A stretch of DNA of 22,235 nucleotides, taken from a virus. Shown here piece after piece: positions 10,861 through 18,376 of this stretch. The stretch covers positions 1 to 22,235 of the IMG/VR virus record IMGVR_UViG_3300044949_000939, one strand, 5' to 3'. Within the stretch, counting starts at the first letter, position 1. Every line of letters begins with the position of its first letter. Made by a program: the position numbers and the translations under genes. The notes beneath the pieces are model-generated. The model had not been told where the DNA came from, searched no databases, and saw only the letters and a program-made list of their open reading frames with translations.

Positions 10861-12165
10861 ATGCAAGAAGTCATCTTTGAACCATCCGCCGAAACCGCCA
10901 TCCTTTCCTGCCTCTGTCATGCTCCGTCAGAGGATCAGCGTGAGATCCTTTTATCTATAAAGGAAGATCACTTTTACCTTCAGGAGAACAAGATCATCTT
11001 TCGGGCAGTCATGCGCTGTATCGCCAAAGGGATGCAGGCAGACATCATTAATGTTAAGGGAGAGATCGAAGCTGCCAACGAATACGATATCGTCGGGGGT
11101 GAACAAAAGATTACAGAAGTTGCAACTTCGTGTGTAGCCCACAACAACTGGAAACGTTACTATCCCAAGTTGGAAGAAGCCCGCTACAGAAGGTCGCTGG
11201 AATACTTGGCCAACGACATGGTTCACAAGGCCAGAGACCGCGAATTAAAGATCGAAGAACTCAAGAACTGGTCGGAGACCACTGTCATGCGGGCTGACTA
11301 TGAGATGGATGATGGCAGCAAGCTTTCTATTAACAATGCCTTGGATCGTGCTGCCCAGAACATCGAATCCACGATCGCTGGAAAACCCTGTATAGGCATT
11401 CGCACTGGCATCACTCCATTGGATGACCTTCTCATGTTTGGCTTGCGCGGCGGAGACATGGTTGTCTTGGCCGCAAGACCAGCAGTTGGCAAGACGGCCA
11501 GCGCCCTTCAAATTGCCGAAAACGTGGCACTCAACCAAAAGAAGCGGGTCTTGATCTTCTCTTTGGAGATGACAAGCGTTGCCCTCATGGAGCGCATGAT
11601 CCGCTCGCGGGCGCGTGTGGGCGCTGCTGACATCTTGTCTGGTCGGGTAACCCCGCATCAGAAGCAATCTCTCGGAAGGGCCGTGCAGGAAATCCAAGCA
11701 TCCGAAATCATCTGTGACGATAGCTCGGCCAAATCTATCGGCTATCTCAAGGCGGTAGCTCGCCGCGCCCATCAGCGCACACCGCTAGATCTCATCATCA
11801 TTGACTACCTTCAGTTGGTCAAGGGCGATAGCAAGCGTGGAAAAGACAATCGCGTGTGCGAAGTGGAAGAGATTAGCGGCGGCATCAAGGATCTGGCCAA
11901 GACCCTCAAGGTTCCTGTTCTGGTGCTGGCTCAACTCAATCGCGACCCAGACAAGCGCGGAGGACGCCCCAGCCTTTCAGACCTCAAGGGATCTGGAGCC
12001 ATCGAGCAAGATAGCGACATTGTCATCATGCTTCACAGTGAAGACGCCCAAGACCATGAGCAGAATCCCACCATGGAGTTTATTGTCGGCAAGCATCGTG
12101 ACGGGCCCACAGGCGTAGCCAACATGAGCTTCAATAAGGGGATTACCCGATTTGAGGTGGCGTAG
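10861..12165 (+). CDS. dnaB: Replicative DNA helicase, DnaB family (434 aa)
   Basis: A typical DnaB-like hexameric helicase that unwinds the fork and travels 5' to 3'. The N-terminal domain (residues 5-110, SAETAILSCLC, DHFYLQENKIIFRAV) is followed by the linker and the RecA-like motor: Walker A ARPAVGKT (205-212), SLEMTSVALMERMIRSR (234-250), Walker B LIIIDYLQL (311-319), LAQLNRDPDKRGGRP (356-370), DLKGSGAIEQDSDIV (374-388) and the arginine-finger loop KHRDGPTG (411-418). Length is normal. It starts 8 bases after the glycosyltransferase-like gene. Its 3' end overlaps the convergent cysteine-rich gene by 23 bases. No primase is seen nearby. Confidence 0.96.
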   Translation: MQEVIFEPSAETAILSCLCHAPSEDQREILLSIKEDHFYLQENKIIFRAVMRCIAKGMQADIINVKGEIEAANEYDIVGGEQKITEVATSCVAHNNWKRYYPKLEEARYRRSLEYLANDMVHKARDRELKIEELKNWSETTVMRADYEMDDGSKLSINNALDRAAQNIESTIAGKPCIGIRTGITPLDDLLMFGLRGGDMVVLAARPAVGKTASALQIAENVALNQKKRVLIFSLEMTSVALMERMIRSRARVGAADILSGRVTPHQKQSLGRAVQEIQASEIICDDSSAKSIGYLKAVARRAHQRTPLDLIIIDYLQLVKGDSKRGKDNRVCEVEEISGGIKDLAKTLKVPVLVLAQLNRDPDKRGGRPSLSDLKGSGAIEQDSDIVIMLHSEDAQDHEQNPTMEFIVGKHRDGPTGVANMSFNKGITRFEVA

Positions 12166-12745
12166 CCTTCCAGCAGAAGGCTGGGAAGTTCAACCCTTCC
12201 CCACCTTGTGTGTCAACTGGAAGATGGACAGAGACTGCATTGTAACAGCCACAAATTCCACAGGCTTTAAGCTGCTGGTCATAAGATGTTGTTTTTGCTC
12301 CCGCAATATGGGGTAGCATTCCAGCAATTCCCTTGCACCCCCAACAGCCAGAAGTGGAAATTTGATGTGGGCAGGCTGCACAAATCTTGGCCCTGCGCTC
12401 CGCCTCCTCTTGATCGACTAGCTGGAATTTGTTGTCTTTGGCAAAGTGATACATTGCCTTGACCCAGCGGACAATTTGAGAGAACCCCAAAGTTTGTTTT
12501 TCTTGGGTGCATGGCACACAGTTTTCGTTTCCAGCCATTCTGTCGCAAAGATTGTGTTCTATTTGTGACACAAGATCCACTGGCGGTGTAATGCCCTTGG
12601 AGATTAATAGCTTCTCGCAATTCGCAACCATGTCATGCCAATCGCCTCCGCGAACGGGCTCGTCCACAATCGGACAATTTACCCACCATCCCTGTGGGGG
12701 AACACTTGATTTTCTCTCGTAGCAAAATTTTGGTACCTCATTCAT
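12143..12745 (-). CDS. Cysteine-rich, probably zinc-binding protein (200 aa)
   Basis: The ATG at 12745 gives 200 residues with 14 cysteines. CxxC pairs occur at 76-79, 122-125 (ICAACP), 134-137 (GCWGC) and 162-165 plus Cys167 (ACGICGC). The EERRAKICAACPH type motif followed by GC..C and CGICGC is a pattern seen in phage proteins often found beside terminase genes. Zinc ribbons are the likely reason for the cysteines. The function is unknown. It starts 8 bases inside the upstream HTH gene. Its 3' end overlaps dnaB in convergent orientation. Confidence 0.7.
   Translation of the reverse strand: MNEVPKFCYERKSSVPPQGWWVNCPIVDEPVRGGDWHDMVANCEKLLISKGITPPVDLVSQIEHNLCDRMAGNENCVPCTQEKQTLGFSQIVRWVKAMYHFAKDNKFQLVDQEEAERRAKICAACPHQISTSGCWGCKGIAGMLPHIAGAKTTSYDQQLKACGICGCYNAVSVHLPVDTQGGEGLNFPAFCWKATPPQIG
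12164..12182. other. Hairpin at convergent dnaB end
   Basis: AGCCTTC (12164-12170) pairs perfectly with GAAGGCT (12176-12182) around CAGCA. It begins on the dnaB stop codon and lies inside the last codons of the convergent cysteine-rich gene. There is no T-tract on either strand, so it is at best a weak bidirectional terminator or a mRNA end-protecting structure. Confidence 0.35.
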
Positions 12746-13508
12746 TGACAACTAACTCCGCTTCATAGGTGTTGTTTTCTGGAATCTTCATGGATTCCAA
12801 CTTGGTAGCAATGTTAATTTGAATTGCATTCTGTTGGTTGTTGCCCTCAGAAAAGTTGATGGCGGCAGCTTCTGCCAACTGCTTGATGTTCCGCATCATT
12901 CCAAGAGCTTCCATACCATCTAGGTCTTGCGCGGCATCAGCGGCCTTGACCAATACCTTACCAGTCAGAAACTTGATCGACTTCTTCATGGTTTCCAGAG
13001 ACGCCGTGATTTCTGACATCACAGAAGGAACTCCATCATCTTCCCAAGGAGCGGGAGATTGTTCGTTTACCAAACGCTCCCTACACTGAATCCAGCGTTG
13101 GGTATCCCGCCATAGGCAAACAGTAGACTCGCTTACCTTTAGTTCCTCGGCAATATCCCGCAGGGTGCGCCCAGAACAGTACATGGAGAACCCCTTGATA
13201 CATTCCATTCTACGCTTCTTGTCCATCTCCTCCATTCTGGAAGGAGGTGTAACCAAGGCTACGGGACGTTCTTTATCCCAAGGGTAGAGGTTTTCCACTT
13301 CGGGATTTTCCTGCCATACCTTGACATACTCGTCCCACTTCTCGCTATAAATTAGTTTTTCCAGAGTTGGTTTATGCTTTGTTTCCAAAGCTTTCATTAC
13401 CTCTGGCAATCCCCTCCCAGCGGCGTAGAGCCTAAATGCATTCTGTTTTTTGATGCGGTTTTCTGGCGTATCCCAATCCCGCTCTCCGCTCTTGCGCTTT
13501 TTCTCCAT
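12738..13508 (-). CDS. Terminase small-subunit-like double HTH protein (256 aa)
   Basis: This 256-residue protein has a basic N-terminus and two related helix-turn-helix blocks: residues 24-63 (AFRLYAAGRGLPEVMKALET, then KLIYSEKW) and 107-146 (GFSMYCSGRTLRDIAEELKV, then SESTVCLWRDTQRW). The second resembles the HTH of phage small terminase subunits that recognise packaging sites. Residues 160-225 form long helices possibly used for oligomers. It is divergent from terL with 28 bases between the start codons, which supports a packaging role. An alternative is a DNA-binding regulator. Reverse orientation relative to terL is unusual. Confidence 0.65.
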   Translation of the reverse strand: MEKKRKSGERDWDTPENRIKKQNAFRLYAAGRGLPEVMKALETKHKPTLEKLIYSEKWDEYVKVWQENPEVENLYPWDKERPVALVTPPSRMEEMDKKRRMECIKGFSMYCSGRTLRDIAEELKVSESTVCLWRDTQRWIQCRERLVNEQSPAPWEDDGVPSVMSEITASLETMKKSIKFLTGKVLVKAADAAQDLDGMEALGMMRNIKQLAEAAAINFSEGNNQQNAIQINIATKLESMKIPENNTYEAELVVNE

Positions 13509-13536
13509 TCGGATTAGTTTAGTATAAATTTCATAA
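13509..13536. promoter_or_regulatory. 28-base divergent start region between terS-like and terL
   Basis: Only 28 bases separate the leftward HTH gene (ATG at 13508) and terL (ATG at 13537). The rightward strand has TATAAA at 13523-13528, 9 bases before the terL ATG, a -10-like element. If used, the transcript would be almost leaderless. No Shine-Dalgarno sequence is visible for terL. Confidence 0.35.
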
Positions 13537-15378
13537 ATGGCAACAGTTGATCAAGGGATAGAGAAATACGGGAGGTTGTGGTTACCTAAAGACGGACAGG
13601 CAATTACGCCAATCCGCATTGAGATGGACGCCTTCTTGCAGGGGCTTACCCCCGAAGAAGGTGGGCTCGGCAAGGCTCGACATTATCGCAATGTTGTCTC
13701 GGCAATCTGGCCAACCTTCCAGTGGCATAGGTGGGCGGAACTTAGCGCACAGGCATTCTGCAACCAGATCTACGAGGTGGATGAGGCTACGGGCAATCGA
13801 TTTGTCCGAAGTGTTACTGGTCTCGCTGGTGGCACCGACTCTGGAAAGTCCTACGGGATGGCGGCGTTTGCGCTGGTCAACTGGTTCTGCGATCCGATCA
13901 ATACAATGACCATTGTGGTCTCTACGTCCAAAATTGACGCCAAACAGCGTATCTGGGCGGCACTGGTCAAGATGTATCGCGAAGCCCGAAACATGGGACT
14001 GGCTTCTGGAAGACTCATTGAGTCCATGGATATCATCAAGCTTTCGGATGAGGAGGGGGCTATTATTGATCCCGAAACAGGAGTGAGTGACGCATCTTCC
14101 ATCATGCTTTTGGCGGCTGGCGATGAATATAAAGATGATGCCCAAAAACGACTTCAGGGTAAAAAGAATCGTCGTATCGTGTTGATAATAGACGAGTTAC
14201 AGGACTGTTCTGCTTCCGTAATTAACGAAGCGGTCTGGGGATTCAAGGGCGCACAAGAACTCTACATTGTCGGCGCTGGCAATCCCTCCTCCATCTTTGA
14301 CCCCCATGGAAAGTTCTGCGAACCCATCAAGGGATGGATGAGTGTGGACGAGCAAACCCCGAATTGGAAGATACGGGTGGCTGGTATTGAGGGAGTATGT
14401 ATCAGGTTTGATTCTGAAAACGACAACCCGAACCAACAATCGTTCGATGCGGGCAAGGGACTGCGTTATCCGTTTCTCCCCAAACCTAATGATGTGGCCT
14501 TGGCCCGAAAGGAACTCGGAGAACTTAACCCCCAGTATTGGAGGAAGTTTCGGGGCTTCTGGCCTCCTGCTGACGCTGACGATTCCACGATTGTCTCGGA
14601 CATCCTGCTGGCCCGCCATGGGGCACTGGATAAGCCGATCTGGGATGGAACCCCGAAAGATATTGCAGGGATTGATCCAAGTTACACTGAGGGAGGTGAC
14701 CGATTCGTCTTTACCCACCTCAAGTATGGCAAGCTGATTAGTGGCAAGTGGGCGATAGCTGTCGAAAAACAGTATGTCCTTAACCGAAGGGCTGGGTCTC
14801 AGGAAGACTTCCAATACGAAATGATCCAACAAATCCACGATCTCTCTCTTAAGTTGGGAATTCCAAATCAATGGATGGGCGTAGACGCCTCGGCTGGTGG
14901 TATCTTTTGGTCGATTGGAGAAAGGGAACTGCTAAAGGGTTGGCACGCAGTAAGTTTTGCAGGAGCGGCTTCAGATCTTCCAGTAAGCGCCCAATACGCC
15001 ATGAGGAACGAAGCCACGGGAAAACCCCAAGTAGGCAAGGAATTGTTCCACAACATGGCTTCAGAACTTTGTTTCGCCTCCCGATACTTCTTGGAGTGTG
15101 AGCAACTCAAGGGGATTACCCCTGATCTGGCATGGGAAATGACTCAGAGAAAGTATGTACGAAGGACTCGGAAGATTATTATTGAGTCCAAGACCGACAT
15201 GAAAAAGCGGATTGGAAAGTCTCCCGACTTATTTGACTCATTTGCAGTAGGATTGTTTGTTGCTCGTAAGGTATTTGGAGCCATGGCTGGTAGTGAGGCG
15301 ATTGAGGAAAAGAAACGGATCAACAAAGAGACGTTTAAAAAACTCAAACAAGCCTTGACTATAAGGAAGAATTGGTAG
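13537..15378 (+). CDS. terL: Terminase large subunit (613 aa)
   Basis: The ATPase-nuclease motor that packages DNA into the prohead. Walker A is GGTDSGKS (residues 98-105), Walker B is VLIIDE (215-220, catalytic Glu220), and motif III is around YIVGAGNPSS (243-252). The C-terminal RNase H-like nuclease has its acidic residues at AGIDPSY (Asp380), MGVDAS (Asp450) and SPDLFDSFA (Asp564, Asp567). The length of 613 residues is in the normal range. The gene starts the rightward structural block and is 28 bases from the divergent small-subunit-like gene. Portal and capsid genes do not follow; fibre genes do, so the morphogenesis block must lie outside this window. Confidence 0.95.
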   Translation: MATVDQGIEKYGRLWLPKDGQAITPIRIEMDAFLQGLTPEEGGLGKARHYRNVVSAIWPTFQWHRWAELSAQAFCNQIYEVDEATGNRFVRSVTGLAGGTDSGKSYGMAAFALVNWFCDPINTMTIVVSTSKIDAKQRIWAALVKMYREARNMGLASGRLIESMDIIKLSDEEGAIIDPETGVSDASSIMLLAAGDEYKDDAQKRLQGKKNRRIVLIIDELQDCSASVINEAVWGFKGAQELYIVGAGNPSSIFDPHGKFCEPIKGWMSVDEQTPNWKIRVAGIEGVCIRFDSENDNPNQQSFDAGKGLRYPFLPKPNDVALARKELGELNPQYWRKFRGFWPPADADDSTIVSDILLARHGALDKPIWDGTPKDIAGIDPSYTEGGDRFVFTHLKYGKLISGKWAIAVEKQYVLNRRAGSQEDFQYEMIQQIHDLSLKLGIPNQWMGVDASAGGIFWSIGERELLKGWHAVSFAGAASDLPVSAQYAMRNEATGKPQVGKELFHNMASELCFASRYFLECEQLKGITPDLAWEMTQRKYVRRTRKIIIESKTDMKKRIGKSPDLFDSFAVGLFVARKVFGAMAGSEAIEEKKRINKETFKKLKQALTIRKNW

Positions 15379-15394
15379 ATTCTATTTGCCATTT

Positions 15395-15757
15395 ATGGCT
15401 CAACTACCGATTGCGGAAGCGGACATCTGCGTGTTTCAAGGTGCCACTTTCAATCAGACTTTATTCTATGAGACGGGCGAACCATCGGCTCCCGTGGATC
15501 TTGCGGGATTTACGGCCAAGATGCATATTCGGTCAAAACCCGAATCCAAGGCACTAATTCTTGAATTGTCTACAACTAATGGTAGAATTGTTTTGAATGA
15601 AGCTACTGGATCTATTAGGCTTACTATATCGGCGTCTGACACGGCATCGCTCTCGGTTTGTGATAAAGCCGTATATGACCTTGAGCTTTACAACGGGGCC
15701 GTCACAACCCGAATCCTGCAAGGCAATGTTATCATTTCACCAGAGGTTACCCGCTAA
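15395..15757 (+). CDS. BppU-like baseplate/fibre adaptor protein A (120 aa)
   Basis: The ATG at 15395 gives 120 residues; a TTG 9 bases earlier is possible. The sequence has QGATFNQTLFYETG, APVDLAGFTAKMHIRSK, GSIRLTISASDTASL, AVYDLELYNG and ILQGNVIISPEV. This is the pattern of BppU-type N-terminal domains of phage baseplate or fibre-anchoring proteins (kGdtf...PvDLtGyta.m.ir...G.i.l.lt...Ta.l....yDleL). It is paralogous to the gene at 18008-18376. Directly followed by the next gene (TAA then ATG). Confidence 0.7.
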   Translation: MAQLPIAEADICVFQGATFNQTLFYETGEPSAPVDLAGFTAKMHIRSKPESKALILELSTTNGRIVLNEATGSIRLTISASDTASLSVCDKAVYDLELYNGAVTTRILQGNVIISPEVTR

Positions 15758-16081
15758 ATGAGCAAGATCTGTATCCCTATTCCTTCTTCCAGTGTTATCG
15801 GCGTTTCCTCAACCCCGATTCAAACTCCCAGCGTCAATATCCTTCGTGTCGAGCCATCAATCACTGGACTAGAAGGTGGTGGATCAGCAAATCTTGATGG
15901 ATTGGCCACAGTTAGTGGAACCTATGCAGTTGGGATTGTTATCTTTTTGGTGATTGCTGGGCTTCCTGCCATTTATCAACTAACAAATGGCACCGATGCC
16001 GAAAATTTGCCATTCGTAGTCAGGCCCAATGATTATGATAGCCAAACAGGAACTAAAAGGGTTTGGAAGCGACTAATGTAA
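15758..16081 (+). CDS. Small fibre-locus protein with one membrane-like segment (107 aa)
   Basis: The protein begins MSKICIPIPSSSVIGVSS and contains VEPSITGLEGGGSANLDGLA, then a hydrophobic stretch GTYAVGIVIFLVIAGLPAIY (about residues 53-72), and ends with AENLPFVVRPNDYDSQTGTK. The hydrophobic segment is probably part of a beta-rich fold rather than a true membrane span, because the surrounding Gly/Ser/Thr sequence looks like a fibre domain. It is probably a structural accessory of the adjacent fibre, but it is not a recognised family. Confidence 0.6.
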   Translation: MSKICIPIPSSSVIGVSSTPIQTPSVNILRVEPSITGLEGGGSANLDGLATVSGTYAVGIVIFLVIAGLPAIYQLTNGTDAENLPFVVRPNDYDSQTGTKRVWKRLM

Positions 16082-16083
16082 CA

Positions 16084-17994
16084 ATGAAATATATTCTCTC
16101 ACTTATTATCAGTGGAGCCTTGGTGGTTTCGGGCTTCGGTCAAACGCGCAATGTTCTGGTTGGAACCAACAACGCTGTAGTCCAGCCCACCAACTTTTGG
16201 AGTGCGGACGCTTCCAACGCTCGCACGGGACTCGGTTTGGGAACCGCAGCCACAAACCCAGCATCCGCATTCCAATCTTCTTCTGCCACGCTTTCCAACT
16301 TGGCTGCGAGTAATGGCGGAAATTTAACGAATCTTCAGTCCGCAAATTTGGTTGGCATTATTCCAGCGTCCAATATTCCGTCAACTACATTAACCAATAT
16401 TTCTGGAACTCTTTCGATTGCTTCTGGTGGAACAGGAGCCACCAACGCCGCAACAGCAAGAACTAACCTTGGATTGGGCTGGTCTGCGCTTACGAATACA
16501 GATGCCACAAACTTCCGCAATGCCATCGGGCTTGGAGTTTTAGATAGTGTTGAATTTACAGATATAACTGCTGTTAATATTTTGGGAAGTGGAAATACCA
16601 ATATAGTAATTGACTTGGATGATTCTTGGTTGTTGGCAGAAGGTTCAATTGTTTTTGAATGGCAAACAGAAGCAATAACTTTTTATACTCCAATTGCGTT
16701 TGGGGGAACAAATTCAAGTCTTCAGGCATCAAAAAGTCGCACAAATCTTGGCCTACCTTGGAGTGGGCTAACCAATACCAACGCTGTTGGATTTCGCAAT
16801 GCTTTGGAAATAGGGACAACCAATACTCTTACAATTGCTGGAATTACTGCTCAAAATATTACGGTTACGGCGGGAGGTGGTATTACATTGCAGTCTGTTA
16901 TTACAAATGCCGCATCGTTTAGGACTAATATTAGCCTTCCTTGGTCTGGTCTCACAAATGCAAATTCTTCAACATTCCAAGCGGCATTATTTGGATCTAA
17001 TACCAATCCAGTTTTGGTTAATACCAACGGAGAAGTGGTTAGTCCAACCAACTTCTGGGCAGTGGCTCCCATTTCCACAACTGTCCAATATCAGACAAAT
17101 GTTACTGGAACATCAACAAATGATGCAACAAACAGTCGCAATCTATTTCTGTTCAGTCTTTCTCCTTCGGTGTCGGGAATTACCAATACGGTGACATTGC
17201 CCACGAACCCCGCAACCACATTTGAAGGAGATAGAGCAACTATTATTCATCTAGCCCAAACAACCAATGCTGTAACAGCTATTAGGCAATTGGGCGCAGC
17301 AACCAATATTATTACGCTCAACCAGCTTGATGAAACGGTTCTATTGATGTATCGCAGCGGAGCATGGATACTGGCCGACAACATCTCTTATGTTGAGCCT
17401 ATCTTCTTTTCAGGAACCAATGCAGCAGCTAATGCGGCGGCAAGTAGGGCAAATTTGGGATTGGGCGCGACCAATCAAGTTGTGTTCTCAAATGTTGTTG
17501 CACAACAAATACAAACAGCCGCCGTTGCGCCAATCTATACACTCGATTTATTTAACGCAAGCATCCTTTTTAACACAAACATCCTTCTTAGTTGGTCTGA
17601 CACAGAATTTACATTCGCAATTCCCGTTGAATTTGGTAACACCACTAACGCCGCAACTACTCGCACCAACCTCGGCCTTGGCCAAACCAATAGCGTCACA
17701 TTTTCTTCGCTAACTCTTTCAAGTGATCTAACTTTTGGCAGTGGAGATAACATTGTTCTGTCCACAACAAATGGAACAAAGATTGGAACAGCAACAAACC
17801 AGCTTCTTGGCTTTTATAATCAAACTCCTATTGTGCAACCATCCACAACGGGAGTTACCACCAACGGATTTACTCAGGGAAGCGGAAACAATGTCCACCC
17901 AAATAGCACATTTACTGGTGGCATAGGAACAAATGCATACACGATTTCGGATATTGTAGCGCATTTGAAATCTCTTGGACTGATCGCTCCTTAA
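16084..17994 (+). CDS. Repeat-rich tail-fibre-like protein with signal peptide (636 aa)
   Basis: The ATG at 16084 opens with a typical Sec signal peptide, MKYILSLIISGALVVSGFGQ, followed by an Asn/Thr/Gly-rich protein with repeats of the form AxxRTNLGLGxxxLTNTxxxxFRNA (near residues 45, 126, 219, 280, about 455 and 525). The C-terminus, KIGTATNQLLGFYNQTPIVQ then ISDIVAHLKSLGLIAP, matches the end of many phage fibres. A fibre or receptor-binding role is likely. The signal peptide is unusual for a virion protein. A TTG at 16063 would add seven residues before it and is rejected. Lower-complexity repeats may aid trimerisation. Confidence 0.75.
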   Translation: MKYILSLIISGALVVSGFGQTRNVLVGTNNAVVQPTNFWSADASNARTGLGLGTAATNPASAFQSSSATLSNLAASNGGNLTNLQSANLVGIIPASNIPSTTLTNISGTLSIASGGTGATNAATARTNLGLGWSALTNTDATNFRNAIGLGVLDSVEFTDITAVNILGSGNTNIVIDLDDSWLLAEGSIVFEWQTEAITFYTPIAFGGTNSSLQASKSRTNLGLPWSGLTNTNAVGFRNALEIGTTNTLTIAGITAQNITVTAGGGITLQSVITNAASFRTNISLPWSGLTNANSSTFQAALFGSNTNPVLVNTNGEVVSPTNFWAVAPISTTVQYQTNVTGTSTNDATNSRNLFLFSLSPSVSGITNTVTLPTNPATTFEGDRATIIHLAQTTNAVTAIRQLGAATNIITLNQLDETVLLMYRSGAWILADNISYVEPIFFSGTNAAANAAASRANLGLGATNQVVFSNVVAQQIQTAAVAPIYTLDLFNASILFNTNILLSWSDTEFTFAIPVEFGNTTNAATTRTNLGLGQTNSVTFSSLTLSSDLTFGSGDNIVLSTTNGTKIGTATNQLLGFYNQTPIVQPSTTGVTTNGFTQGSGNNVHPNSTFTGGIGTNAYTISDIVAHLKSLGLIAP

Positions 17995-18007
17995 GCACAT
18001 TTTATAA

Positions 18008-18376
18008 ATGACTAACTACTGGAGACTTGAAAGAGATATTGAAATCGTCCAAGGAAAAACATGGACGGCGAAGTTTCGTTATCTGACCAAGTCTTGTAAG
18101 GGGAAGTCTAATGTCCCAGTCAATCTTTCGGGCTACGGGGCCAACATGGTCATCCGTGAGTGCGCCAAGGATAGTGCCACTTTGCTCACATTGACCTCTG
18201 GAAGCGGGATTACGCTCGGCGGGAGCGCGGGCACCATCGAAATCGAAATCACCGCTACACAGGCCGCAAACCTCACCGCAGGCGACAACGTCTACGAAAT
18301 CGAACTCTACCTCGGCTATACCTATATCGCATTTGCTACGGGTAAGGCCAAGGTCTATCAGGAGATTGCCCGATGA
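18008..18376 (+). CDS. BppU-like baseplate/fibre adaptor protein B (122 aa)
   Basis: The 122-residue protein shares the order of motifs with the protein at 15395-15757: [54 protein letters not shown] and [13 protein letters not shown]. Length differs by two residues. It is likely a duplicated adaptor that serves the downstream fibre. It starts after TTTATAA and its stop overlaps the next ATG (ATGA), so it is coupled to the 1052-residue fibre gene. Confidence 0.7.
   Translation: MTNYWRLERDIEIVQGKTWTAKFRYLTKSCKGKSNVPVNLSGYGANMVIRECAKDSATLLTLTSGSGITLGGSAGTIEIEITATQAANLTAGDNVYEIELYLGYTYIAFATGKAKVYQEIAR

Noticed and set aside
16084-17994. Regular repeats that might be read as a CRISPR array
   Set aside because: The repeats are in-frame protein repeats of varying length with no constant spacer pattern; no CRISPR array or cas gene is seen in the window.
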